In this document: positions 44,759 through 52,637 of the stretch, one piece after another
How positions within the stretch are numbered: position 1 is the stretch's first letter
How the letters are laid out: every line of letters starts with the position of its first letter
DNA from: Hyalangium versicolor
Lineage (GTDB): Bacteria > Myxococcota > Myxococcia > Myxococcales > Myxococcaceae
Direction of reading: 5' to 3'
Length of the DNA: 64,000 nucleotides
NCBI RefSeq assembly: GCF_020103695.1
Contig: NZ_JAHXBF010000040.1
Coordinates: forward strand, 37,626 to 101,625
Notes under the pieces: generated by a model
The model's database searches: none
Seen by the model: only the letters and a program-made list of their open reading frames with translations
Told to the model about the DNA's origin: nothing
Made by a program: the position numbers and the translations under genes

Positions 44759-45238
44759 CTATTTGCGGCCCTTCTCCGAGCGCAGCAGCCGCGCCAGCCG
44801 CTTGGCCGGCCCGTCGTCGCCGAGCTTCTCGGCCACATACGCGCCCGCCGAGGCCATCTTGCGGCTGCGTTCGCTGGGGGGAGCGCGATCACCCGGGGGG
44901 CCGGGCGGCACATCCAGGATGCTCCCGCCGGAGGTCCTCAGCAGGGTCTGCGCCATGTCGCGCTCGTCCGACCTGGCGTGAGGCATGAGCAGCTTGCAGA
45001 CCGCCGGGTGGCCATGCGCGGCGGCCATCAGCAGCGCCGTCTCGCCCATGTCGTCCGTGAGCATCGGCTCGGCTCCACCGTCCAGCAGCAGACGGACGAT
45101 GTCCGCGTGGCCGGCCTCGGCGGCGACCATGAGCGGCGTGCGGCCGCGATCTCCCAGGGGGTTGGGATCCTCGCCCGCGGCGAGCAGCTCCTCCACACGG
45201 GCCTCATCACCGGCCATCACGGCATCGAAGAGGGACAT
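44759..45238 (-). CDS. Ankyrin-repeat protein
   Basis: 159 residues, no signal peptide. Three ankyrin-type units: MSLFDAVMAGDEARVEELLAAGEDPNPLGDRGRTPLMVAAEAGHADIVRLLLDGGAEPMLTDDMGETALLMAAAHGHPAVCKLLM. The tail is unstructured, then helical (SRKMASAGAYVAEKLGDDGPAKRLARLL). It mediates protein-protein contact; the partner is unknown. Its GC-rich, repeat-short form is similar to many myxobacterial ankyrin proteins. Confidence 0.8.
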   Translation of the reverse strand: MSLFDAVMAGDEARVEELLAAGEDPNPLGDRGRTPLMVAAEAGHADIVRLLLDGGAEPMLTDDMGETALLMAAAHGHPAVCKLLMPHARSDERDMAQTLLRTSGGSILDVPPGPPGDRAPPSERSRKMASAGAYVAEKLGDDGPAKRLARLLRSEKGRK

Positions 45239-45343
45239 CAGCTACCTCCGGGCCGGAAGCATGGCGCCTTCTCCGCACAAGCGCTAGCGGGGCCGCTCGC
45301 CTGCTCAGCGGGCCTGTGAGATACGCAGCAGGAGGACGGAGGC

Positions 45344-46312
45344 CTACGGGCCTCCATAGGAGGGGTCGCCGGCGCTGGGGATCAGCAACGTGCCCGAGCC
45401 CACCGTCGTCGCGGGAACACTGACCCGGTAGATGTTCGTGGTCCCGCCCGCGTTGGAGAGGAAGCCCACCTGGCTGGTGTTCATCCAGATGGGGAAGGTG
45501 TCCTGGGCACCCGGCTCACCGGGGTGATCCGTCACCCGCGAGATCGTGTTGGGGGCGCTCAGCGGCCCGACGAAGATGCGCGAGCCGCCCGATGACAGGC
45601 GTCCATCCAGCGCCACCTGCTGTCCGTCCGGAGACACCGCGGCCCGGTTCACCACCCACAGCACCTCATTGCCCAGGTCGTTGGTGATGGAGGAGACAGT
45701 ACCGGTGAGGCTCACTCGCGACAGCTGGCTGAGCTGGGTGCTGGTGGAGCCCGACGGCGCGAGCACGCTCTGCCCATCCGGGAAGAACGACGGTGCGCCG
45801 AAGGAGGTGCTGGGCTGATTGGTGAGCACCTGGAAGGTGCTGCCGTCCACGTTCACCCGGCCCAGGGCGAAGTTGCCCGAGCCCCGGTTGAACGCGAAGA
45901 CGATGACACTGCCGTTCGGACTGAAGGTGGGATAGCGGAAGTTGGTGCAGTTCGCGCACGCCGTCGTCCCCGAGGCGAACACCGTGGAGGGCCCGGTGCT
46001 CGCATCCGTGGGCACCGTCTGAAGCTCGAAGCCCGTGGCCGTCTGGTGCACGAAGACGACGCTGCGTCCATTGCGCGACACCGCGGGCTGGGAAGCTCCG
46101 CCGATCGTCGTGAGCCGCTTCGGGCTGTTGGGGTCGCCCGCGTCGTCCACCACGTAGACGTTCCGGTCCTCGCGGACGAAGGCGAATCCCCGGGTGAACA
46201 GCACGTTGCCACCACCCCCACCACCGCCACCATCATCGATGTCGATGGGTTCACATGCCGCGAGGCTCGCGGCCAACACCAACGCGCCGACCATCCGACT
46301 CATGCACTTCAT
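45344..46312 (-). CDS. PD40/TolB-like beta-propeller lipoprotein
   Basis: 322 residues. The start MKCMSRMVGALVLAASLAAC is a lipoprotein signal (Cys 20), supported by a GGGAG ribosome site before ATG 46312. The body carries about six WD40-like PD40 units of the form SRNGRSVVFVHQTATGFELQT, FSPNGSVIVFAFNRGSGNFAL, FFPDGQSVLAPSGS, VSPDGQQVALDGRL and FPIWMNTSQVGFLSNAGGTTNIY. A six- or seven-bladed propeller is expected. A Gly run (DDGGGGGGGGN) follows the lipid anchor as a flexible linker. It probably binds peptides or other surface proteins. The actual partner cannot be told. Confidence 0.82.
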   Translation of the reverse strand: MKCMSRMVGALVLAASLAACEPIDIDDGGGGGGGGNVLFTRGFAFVREDRNVYVVDDAGDPNSPKRLTTIGGASQPAVSRNGRSVVFVHQTATGFELQTVPTDASTGPSTVFASGTTACANCTNFRYPTFSPNGSVIVFAFNRGSGNFALGRVNVDGSTFQVLTNQPSTSFGAPSFFPDGQSVLAPSGSTSTQLSQLSRVSLTGTVSSITNDLGNEVLWVVNRAAVSPDGQQVALDGRLSSGGSRIFVGPLSAPNTISRVTDHPGEPGAQDTFPIWMNTSQVGFLSNAGGTTNIYRVSVPATTVGSGTLLIPSAGDPSYGGP

Positions 46313-46408
46313 AGGCTCCCTGCTCTTGAAGAAGGCGCCCACACTCTGGGGGCACCCCTTCGAGACGTCAACGCAACGGCCTCATTCAATGACAGGGAGG
46401 AGATGCTC

Positions 46409-46936
46409 CTACCGGTTGAGCTTCGCCAGCTCGTTGCGGCAGATGTTGCACAGTCCCAGCTGCTTGCGATCGCAGTCCACGGGCATCTGGGCGAAGAACA
46501 TCACGCAGCGGGGATCCTCGCAGTAGGACAGCCCCAGCAGGTGCCCGGCCTGGTGCACCCCTTCCACCTGGACGCGGCGGCGGAGTTGATCCGCGTCGGC
46601 TCCAGCTCGCAGGCGGGCGGTGCTCACCACCGCGCAGTGGGATTCACGGTCCGCCTCGCCGAACACGAAGGCCGAGTCCGGTACGAACAGATCCACATCC
46701 GTGATGCCCATCACCAGGGAGTGCCCAGGCTCTTGGAGCGTCACCAGCCGCCGCATGATGGCGTTGCAGTGGTACTGGGAGCGGTCCTTGTTGAAGGCGT
46801 AATCGGGACGGGGCAAGGCCCCTTTGCTCGGCACGGCGGTGATGCCCATGTGCGTGGCGAGCGGCTCCTCGAGCTCCTTGAGCAGCGTGGGCGGCGGGCT
46901 GCCTACAGAGACGAGGAGGAGCACCTTCTGCGGCAT
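46409..46936 (-). CDS. Archaemetzincin-family protein with altered active site
   Basis: 175 residues. The archaemetzincin fold is evident from HxxxHxxGxxxC-x4-C-M and CxxC: VHQAGHLLGLSYCEDPRCVM (127-146) and LCNICRNEL. In the family the site is HExxHxxGxxH-C. Here it is HQAGH...GLSYC: the catalytic Glu is Gln 129 and the third zinc His is Tyr 138. The structural cysteines C139, C144, C163 and C166 are kept. A canonical peptidase activity is therefore unlikely, while a zinc-held structural or binding role is possible. ATG 46936 is used instead of GTG 46957. It is the last gene before the tRNA and reads away from it. Confidence 0.75.
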   Translation of the reverse strand: MPQKVLLLVSVGSPPPTLLKELEEPLATHMGITAVPSKGALPRPDYAFNKDRSQYHCNAIMRRLVTLQEPGHSLVMGITDVDLFVPDSAFVFGEADRESHCAVVSTARLRAGADADQLRRRVQVEGVHQAGHLLGLSYCEDPRCVMFFAQMPVDCDRKQLGLCNICRNELAKLNR

Positions 46937-46996
46937 CGGCACCACCCCCGTGTGCACGCGTCTCGGGTGGCGGAGCTACACCCCCCGAGAGCGAGG

Positions 46997-47070
46997 TGGC
47001 TGGGGCGCAAGGATTCGAACCTTGATAATCAGATTCAAAGTCTGACGTCCTGCCATTAGACGACGCCCCA
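46997..47070 (-). tRNA. tRNA-Gln (anticodon UUG)
   Basis: On the minus strand the sequence folds into a complete cloverleaf: acceptor stem TGGGGCG/CGCCCCA with discriminator G and CCA encoded in the genome (46997-46999). The anticodon stem TCAGA/TCTGA holds loop CTTTGAA with anticodon TTG, and the T arm is CAAGG-TTCGAAT-CCTTG. The D arm is GTC-TAATGGCAG-GAC. It reads CAA (and CAG by wobble). It lies 61 bp upstream of the archaemetzincin gene, same strand. No attachment-site duplication was seen nearby. Confidence 0.95.
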
Positions 47071-47460
47071 GCATGTTCGCGTTGTCCGAGACGGGATTGT
47101 AGGCCATCCCCGTCATGGCGGGAACTTATCTCGCAATGATTGGCGACGGATCCTTCTTCCGGGGACTGACCGCCCCGCGCACCGTCCGTTCAATGGAGTA
47201 CACCCGAAGCCTGCCGCCATGGCAGGCAGGCCTCGGATCGGCCCACTGCGACCAGGGAGGCTGCGTGGCTCGAATCGAATATGACGCGGCGCAGCGTGCG
47301 CCCAGGGCTTCTTGGCGGCTGAGAGCCCGGCCGGCGGCCCCCTATTCCCACGGCTGACCGGTGGGACATGGCTTCTGTTGCGCTGGAGGCAGATGCCTCC
47401 TCGCGACTTGGCGTGCTCCGACCCTCAGCGTAGGCAGCAGGGAGACACGGGGGTGAGCAC
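47071..47460. other. 390-bp gap upstream of a flavoprotein gene
   Basis: No convincing gene. A short hairpin GCCTGCC (47209-47215) and GGCAGGC (47221-47227) is present. A GGCAGGCAGG run, also seen near 35478 and 38813, overlaps it. The open minus-strand frame 47190-47549 reads as low-complexity and overlaps the flavoprotein start, so it is not accepted. The region must contain the promoters of tRNA-Gln and of the flavoprotein. Confidence 0.5.
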
Positions 47461-48858
47461 ATGGCGGAAGCATTCGATGTCGTGGTCATCGGCGGAGGCC
47501 CTGCGGGTGAAGTCGCCGCGGAGCGCGCGGGTGCAGGAAAGGAGTCCAAACTCTCGGTGGCACTCGTAGAGCAGGAGTTACTCGGAGGTGAGTGCTCCTA
47601 CTGGGCGTGCATTCCCAGCAAGGCGCTGCTGCGACCCGCCGAGGCCCAGTGGCTCGCGCGGCATACGCCTGGGCTCCAGGAAGCGGCAAAGGCTCCGCTG
47701 GATGCTCGCGAGGTGCTGAAGCACCGCGACTACATGGTTGGCGACTACAACGACGAGTCGCAGGCGCAGTGGGCCGAGAAGGCGAACATCCGCGTGGTGC
47801 GCGGCCACGGACGCCTGAGCGGCCCGCGCACGGTCCGGGTGGAGGGTCGGGAGGGCTCGCGCGAACTGACGGCGCGCAAGGCCGTGGTGCTGGCCACCGG
47901 TAGCCGCCCGCGACTGCCAGACATCCCCGGTTTGAAGGAGGCACGGCCCTGGGACAATCGCGGCGCCACGGGAGCCAAGGAGGTGCCACGGCGGCTGGTA
48001 GTGCTCGGCGGAGGCGTGGTGGCCGTGGAGCTGGCACAGGCCTGGCGCTCGCTCGGTTCGGAGGTGACGCTGGTTCAGAGGAGCCGCCGGCTGCTGTCCC
48101 GCTACGAGCCCTTCGTGAGCGAAGAGGTGGAGAAGGCCCTGCGAGACAGTGGCGTCACCGTTCGCCTGGGCGTGGAGCCCACTCGCGTCCAGCGGCCTGG
48201 CGGTCAGGGCGAGGTGACGGTGACGCTCTCCTCGGGGGATACGCTGCGTGCGGACGAGCTGCTCGTGGCCATGGGCCGCGTGGCGAACACCGATGAGCTC
48301 GGCCTGGAGACGGTGGGGCTGACTCCGGGCAAGCCCGTGGAGGTGGATGATCAGCTCCGCGCCAAGGGCGTGGACGGAGGCTGGCTCTACGCCTGCGGAG
48401 ACGTGAACGGGCGCAACCTGCTCACGCACATGGGCAAGTACCAGGCGAGGCTCGCGGGAGACCACATCGCCGGTAAGGAGGTGCGGGCCTGGGCGGATGC
48501 CAGGGCGACGCCGCAGGTCATCTTCACGCACCCGCAGGTAGCGTCCGTGGGGCTCACCGAGGAACAGGCACGCAAGCAGGGCCTGCGCGTGCGCACCGTG
48601 CAGCAGTCCCTGAGCCATGTGGCCGGGACGGAGCTGCTCGGACGGAACCTGGATGGCACGGCCCGGCTGGTGGTGGACGAGTCACGCCGGGTCATCGTCG
48701 GCGCCACCTTCACCGGGCCCGAGGTGGGCGAGCTGCTGCACGCGGCCACCATCGCCGTGGCGGGTGAGGTTCCACTGGACACCTTGTGGCATGCGGTGCC
48801 GTCCTTCCCGACGCTCAGCGAGGTGTGGCTGGGGCTCCTGGAGGCCTACGGCTTGTAG
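47461..48858 (+). CDS. Dihydrolipoamide dehydrogenase/mercuric-reductase-like flavoprotein
   Basis: 465 residues, group I pyridine-nucleotide disulfide oxidoreductase. FAD site VVVIGGGPAGEVAAERAG (8-25), redox-active Cys pair C45 and C50 (GGECSYWACIPSK), NAD(P) site LVVLGGGVVAVELAQAW, second FAD motif GWLYACGDVNGRNLLTHMG. The usual C-terminal catalytic His-x4-Glu (HPTLSE) reads FPTLSE, so the base His is replaced by Phe. Substrate is therefore unlike lipoamide; a quinone, dye or small disulfide is possible (inference). The ATG has a weak GGGTGAG site. No lipoyl-domain gene is near, so it is not part of a 2-oxoacid complex. Confidence 0.85.
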   Translation: MAEAFDVVVIGGGPAGEVAAERAGAGKESKLSVALVEQELLGGECSYWACIPSKALLRPAEAQWLARHTPGLQEAAKAPLDAREVLKHRDYMVGDYNDESQAQWAEKANIRVVRGHGRLSGPRTVRVEGREGSRELTARKAVVLATGSRPRLPDIPGLKEARPWDNRGATGAKEVPRRLVVLGGGVVAVELAQAWRSLGSEVTLVQRSRRLLSRYEPFVSEEVEKALRDSGVTVRLGVEPTRVQRPGGQGEVTVTLSSGDTLRADELLVAMGRVANTDELGLETVGLTPGKPVEVDDQLRAKGVDGGWLYACGDVNGRNLLTHMGKYQARLAGDHIAGKEVRAWADARATPQVIFTHPQVASVGLTEEQARKQGLRVRTVQQSLSHVAGTELLGRNLDGTARLVVDESRRVIVGATFTGPEVGELLHAATIAVAGEVPLDTLWHAVPSFPTLSEVWLGLLEAYGL

Positions 48859-48931
48859 GTGCGAAACCCCACCTGAGGCTCCCGAGTGGCGGCTTTCTCC
48901 TTCAGGGAAAGGCTTGAAGGAGATTAGAAGC

Positions 48932-48964
48932 ATGCCCGCCCATGGCCGCCACGACACCCGCTGA
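48932..48964 (+). other. Possible 10-codon leader ORF
   Basis: ATG 48932 has the best ribosome site of the region (GAAGGAG, about 9 bases upstream) but its frame closes at TGA 48962-48964 after MPAHGRHDTR. The membrane protein gene then starts within or after it (ATG 48942 or ATG 48972). It could couple translation of the downstream gene. Low confidence. Confidence 0.25.
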
Positions 48965-50156
48965 TCCGGGGATGAGCATCCGACGCGGACCCGCTGCCTC
49001 GGCTCCCGAGTGGGCCTTCCGTGTACTGCTGCTGGTGCTGGCCGTGCTGGCAGTGGTGCTCGGGCAGCATCCTCGGCGCGGCCTGGACTTCCGCGTGTAC
49101 CTGCTCGCCGCAGAGCGCTTCCTGGCAGGCGCGGACCTGTACCCCGCCGGCGATGGCTTCATGCCCTTCAAGTACGCCCCGCTGACGGCCCCCCTGTTCC
49201 TCCCCTTCACCCTGCTGCCCGCGCGCGCCGCGGCGGCGCTGTGGAACCTGGGCTCCGTGGCGGCGGTGGGAGCCCTGGCCCGACTCGCCTCTCGCGCGCA
49301 ACCCGCCGTGGGTGAACGCTCCCCCTGGCCCTGGGCCCCCGTGCTCGCCACGCTGGCCCTGCTGCCCGCGTTCCACCTCGAGTTCTTCTATGCGCAGGTG
49401 GATGGAGTGATGTTGCTCCTGTTGGCCCTCACGGCCGTGGGTGCCGAGCGCGGCCAGACCTGGCGCCCTGCCACCGCCTTCGCCGTGGCTGTCCTCCTCA
49501 AGCCTCCCGCCGCACTGCTCGCCCTCTTCCTGCTGATACGCCAGCACTGGCGGGTGCTCGCCGCCAGCGTTGGCGTGGGGCTCGTCCTCGCCATCCCTTC
49601 CGTCGCGCGGTACGGACTCTCCGGATTGCTCGCCCAGGGCCACGCCTGGCTGGACACGCTCGCCCGCACCACCCCACCGTGGGCGCTCGGCCACAACCCT
49701 CAGGGACTCCCCACCCTGCTGCTCTCCCTCGTGCTTCCTTCGGACGCCCAGCCCTCTGGCTCGGCGCTCGCCGTGGCGCAAGCCGTCGCGCTCCTCCTCT
49801 TCGTAGCCGTGGTCGCCTGGAGCCGAGCCGGCCCCGTGGACCTGCTTGCGCTGTGCTGCCTCGGTGTAACGCTGCTCTCGCCCCTCGCCTGGCGCGCGAA
49901 CTTCGTCATGGCGTGGCCCCTCCTCCGAGCCACCGCCGAGACCCGGACACGCGGTGGGCTCGCGCTCGTGCTCCTCGCGGGCTTCACCGGTGTGCTGACC
50001 TCGGATGCACTGCTCGGCGCCGACGCGGCCCGCCAGCTCCTGCTCTGGCGGCCCTATGCGCTCGTCTTCTCCGCACTGCTGCTGTGGACGGCCTGGCAGG
50101 CACGCCAGCTCCCGCTCCCTCGCGGCTTCAGTGCGTCGCCTCTAATTCGGAGGTGA
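48942..50156 (+). CDS. Multi-pass membrane glycosyltransferase-like protein (GT87/DUF2029)
   Basis: 404 residues, mostly hydrophobic with about 9-11 membrane helices (WAFRVLLLVLAVLAVVLG, ALWNLGSVAAVGALARLA, PATAFAVAVLLKPPAALLALFLLI, LALVLLAGFTGVLTSDALLG). It resembles DUF2029/GT87 alpha-mannosyl-type transferases: DFRVYLLAAERFLAGADLY after the first helix, with the conserved Asp, FKYAPLTAPLFLPF, and LLKPPA after a middle helix. It would use a polyprenyl-phosphate sugar to build envelope glycans. ATG 48942 is used. ATG 48972 is an equally good alternative, because neither has a strong ribosome site (the best site belongs to the short ORF at 48932). Confidence 0.75.
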   Translation: MAATTPADPGMSIRRGPAASAPEWAFRVLLLVLAVLAVVLGQHPRRGLDFRVYLLAAERFLAGADLYPAGDGFMPFKYAPLTAPLFLPFTLLPARAAAALWNLGSVAAVGALARLASRAQPAVGERSPWPWAPVLATLALLPAFHLEFFYAQVDGVMLLLLALTAVGAERGQTWRPATAFAVAVLLKPPAALLALFLLIRQHWRVLAASVGVGLVLAIPSVARYGLSGLLAQGHAWLDTLARTTPPWALGHNPQGLPTLLLSLVLPSDAQPSGSALAVAQAVALLLFVAVVAWSRAGPVDLLALCCLGVTLLSPLAWRANFVMAWPLLRATAETRTRGGLALVLLAGFTGVLTSDALLGADAARQLLLWRPYALVFSALLLWTAWQARQLPLPRGFSASPLIRR

Positions 50157-51222
50157 CCCCCTTCACATAGGTGTCCCGCGTCTCGCGCAACTGCTCCAGC
50201 TCGTGAGCCACATCCTCGTCTGCCCGGCCCTGCGCCTCCGTGTCCAGCTCCGCGAACTCCAGCACTCCCATGTCCGCGAACGCACCGCGCAGCCGAGGGC
50301 CCCACAGCCCGATGTCCTTCAGCGTGGGCACGATGCGCGAGAACAACATCTTCTGGTACTCGCGCATCAGCTCCGACGTCCGCATGTGCTCGATGCACGC
50401 GGCCACGTCCAGCCCCAGCTCCTCGAACACCTCCTGCCCCAGGAAGCGATCGCGCATCAGGTAGCAGGCCTCCACGGCGAACTGCTCGCGCTCGTCCCGC
50501 TCCTGCTCCGTCAACTGGGGGTACAGATCCTTGAGCGCCAGCCGCCCGAAGGCCACGTGCCTCGCCTCGTCCTGCATCACGTAGGCCGTCAGCGAGCGGC
50601 CCAGCGGCTCGGTGGCGAAGTCCCGGATCAACCCGAAGGCGGCCAGCGCCAGCCCCTCGATGAGCACTTGCATCGCCAGATACGTCAAATCCCACCGCGA
50701 ATCCCCAAGCGCCTGCTCCAGCAGCGTCTTCAGGCTCGGGTTGATGGGATAGATGAGCCCCAGCTTCTCGCGGAGGTAGCGGGAGAACACCTCCACGTGC
50801 CGTGCCTCGTCGAACACCTGCGTGGCCGCGTAGAACTTGGCATCCAGGTCCGGCACCGTCTGGACGACGCGGGAGGCGCACACCAGCGCCCCCTGCTCAC
50901 CGTGCAGGAACTGCGAGAACCGCCACGCATCCAGGTGGAAGCGCGCCTCGCCGCGCTCCTTCGCATCCATCCGCTCCCAGATGTCCGAACCGTGCAGCAC
51001 CACATAGAAGTCCGGGAACCCCAACGGGTTCTCCGGATTCACCTGCAACGACCAGTCCAGCCGCGTGTTGGCATCCCACTGCTTCGTCTTTCCCTTCTCG
51101 TAGAGAGAGAGCAGCCGGCTGCGGCCTCCGTCGTACTTCCACTGGAAGACAGAGGTCACCTCCGCGGAAGGAATGGACCACCGCGATTCATCCAACGAAC
51201 CCGTGGACGAGAGCGTCTTCAT
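50128..51222 (-). CDS. Ferritin-like diiron protein
   Basis: 364 residues, no signal peptide. The ferritin-like four-helix bundle carries two ExxH motifs: E139-x2-H142 (DEARHVEVF) and E219-x2-H222 (QDEARHVAFGRLALK), with additional candidate ligands E109 (HGEQ) and E189 (LIEG). Such ligand sets bind two irons and activate O2 in oxygenases of the AurF or long-chain type. Substrate unknown. ATG 51222 has AGGAG upstream; the longer frame from 51264 is not needed. The gene converges on the GT87-like gene, overlapping it by 29 bp (50128-50156). Confidence 0.78.
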   Translation of the reverse strand: MKTLSSTGSLDESRWSIPSAEVTSVFQWKYDGGRSRLLSLYEKGKTKQWDANTRLDWSLQVNPENPLGFPDFYVVLHGSDIWERMDAKERGEARFHLDAWRFSQFLHGEQGALVCASRVVQTVPDLDAKFYAATQVFDEARHVEVFSRYLREKLGLIYPINPSLKTLLEQALGDSRWDLTYLAMQVLIEGLALAAFGLIRDFATEPLGRSLTAYVMQDEARHVAFGRLALKDLYPQLTEQERDEREQFAVEACYLMRDRFLGQEVFEELGLDVAACIEHMRTSELMREYQKMLFSRIVPTLKDIGLWGPRLRGAFADMGVLEFAELDTEAQGRADEDVAHELEQLRETRDTYVKGVTSELEATH

Positions 51223-51379
51223 GAGCTGGCTCCTGTGTGCCCAGGTGGCGCGCCTGGAGCCCAAACGGTGTGTATGAACCTTTCCGGTGGCAATGCTTCA
51301 GTTCAGAACATCTGTCTGGGATCCAATGCCCTGCCCTCCGGACTGCTGTACAGACAGCAGCCCCTCGTGCGGGGGCCTC

Positions 51380-51895
51380 TCAGGCCGTGTGCAGCGTGCC
51401 GTTGGCGGACTCGGCCTCCACGGCGGCAATGGCCTCGGGCGAGGCCCCTTCGGCGAACAGCGGCGCGCTGCCCCGAGCCTTCGGCGGACGGCCCCGGCGA
51501 CGCGGCGCGCTCTCCTCGGCCTGCACCGCGGGAGCCTCCAGCGCCATCGCGCCCTCGGCTCGCGGCGCCTTGCGGGCCGGACGCGGCAGGCTGATGGCAT
51601 CCAGCTTCGCGCTCAACTCCGCATCCTCCTCGGCGAAGATGCGAGCGTACGCCAGCGCCCGCTGCCCCTTCTGCAGCAGCGCCTCCTGGCTCTCGTAGAG
51701 CGACTGGCGCGCCGCCTCCAGCGCCGCCTGCGCCCGAGCCACCTCCTCCGCCTTCTCCTTCACCCGCTCGGCCGCCTGCTCCAGCACTGCCCGGTCCATC
51801 TCCGGGAACTTCACCTGGGACAGTTCCTGGCCGAACAGCTTCAGCAAGTCCTGCAGCGCGGGGGAGATGGGATCATTTCCGGACGAATCGAACAT
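51380..51895 (-). CDS. Coiled-coil protein with AT-hook-like tail
   Basis: 171 residues. The N-terminal half (~1-105) is a long amphipathic coiled coil (LEQAAERVKEKAEEVARAQAALEAARQSLYESQEALLQKG). The C-terminus is disordered and basic and holds an AT-hook-type RRRGRPPKARG, a minor-groove DNA-binding motif. This pattern resembles small nucleoid or granule-associated (phasin-like) proteins, which is an inference. ATG 51895 is preceded by an AGAGGT site. No signal peptide. The diiron gene downstream is on the same strand but 157 bp away. Confidence 0.65.
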   Translation of the reverse strand: MFDSSGNDPISPALQDLLKLFGQELSQVKFPEMDRAVLEQAAERVKEKAEEVARAQAALEAARQSLYESQEALLQKGQRALAYARIFAEEDAELSAKLDAISLPRPARKAPRAEGAMALEAPAVQAEESAPRRRGRPPKARGSAPLFAEGASPEAIAAVEAESANGTLHTA

Positions 51896-52017
51896 GGCAG
51901 ACCTCTGAGGTAGGGTTGCCTCTATCTGCACAGATGTTCAGGTCCGTTTCAAGAGGCTCGTTCCTGAGGCCGAGAAATCGGCCCCGCCGCCTTCGCTCCC
52001 GCCCGAGGCCAGCGGCG

Positions 52018-52614
52018 TCATCCCCAACGAAGCTCCAGGGTGAAGTCCAGGTAGGGGATGAACGTCTCGGAACCTACCTCCACGGTGCCCTCTCCGCCGA
52101 CAACCCGCTCGAGGACGGCTCGGAGCAGCCCCGTGCTCCAGGACGGCCCCTGGAGCTCTCCTCGCAAGGAGAGCCGGCCGTGCGTCTCGTCCACCCGCTG
52201 GTACTCCCGCGCGCCGAAGATGGCGATCATCTTCAGCACCGCGGGCAGCTCCGCGAAGCCCTCGTGAGGCCCCTTCTCCGCAGCCACCACGAGCATCTGC
52301 CCCATGGAGGAAGCGAACAGCGCCTCCGCCGTGCCGTACCCCAGCTCGTCCAGCGCTGCCGAGAAGCTCCGGCCGCGCTCCACCAGCGCCTGGGCCCCCA
52401 GCTGCAACAGCTTCAGGTAGTCGCCCACCGGATAGAAGAGGACTGGGAGCACCGGCTTCTCCGTGCTCCTCACCTGCGCCCGGAGCTCACCTGTCACGTC
52501 GCTCCCGATGAGCCGCTCCAGGTGGTCCAGCGTCCCCTGGAAGAACAGGCCCATCAGCAGGTGCGCCGGGCGGCAGCGCTTCAGCCGGGCCTGGAGGTTC
52601 AGAGATGAGTCCAT
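52018..52614 (-). CDS. DUF2378 (TIGR02265) family protein
   Basis: 198 residues, complete member of the myxobacterial DUF2378 family: LKRCRPAHLLMGLFFQGTLDHLERLIG at the start, then YLKLLQLGAQALVERGRSFSAALDELGYGTAEALFASSMGQMLVVAAEKGPHEGFAELPAVLKMI, and the GELQGPSWSTGLLRAVLERVVGGEGTVEV ending. A heme-nitric-oxide-like or small-molecule-binding role has been suggested for the family by some, but no function is established here. ATG 52614 is preceded by CGGAGG. It is the last gene of the operon with the phosphoesterase and the outer-membrane protein (23-bp gap). Confidence 0.8.
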   Translation of the reverse strand: MDSSLNLQARLKRCRPAHLLMGLFFQGTLDHLERLIGSDVTGELRAQVRSTEKPVLPVLFYPVGDYLKLLQLGAQALVERGRSFSAALDELGYGTAEALFASSMGQMLVVAAEKGPHEGFAELPAVLKMIAIFGAREYQRVDETHGRLSLRGELQGPSWSTGLLRAVLERVVGGEGTVEVGSETFIPYLDFTLELRWG

Positions 52615-52637
52615 CCGTGCTGTGCCTCCGCAGACGC

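Noticed and set aside
46997..47070. tRNA gene as an integration site
   Set aside because: No duplicated tRNA end and no integrase or foreign-looking block beside it.
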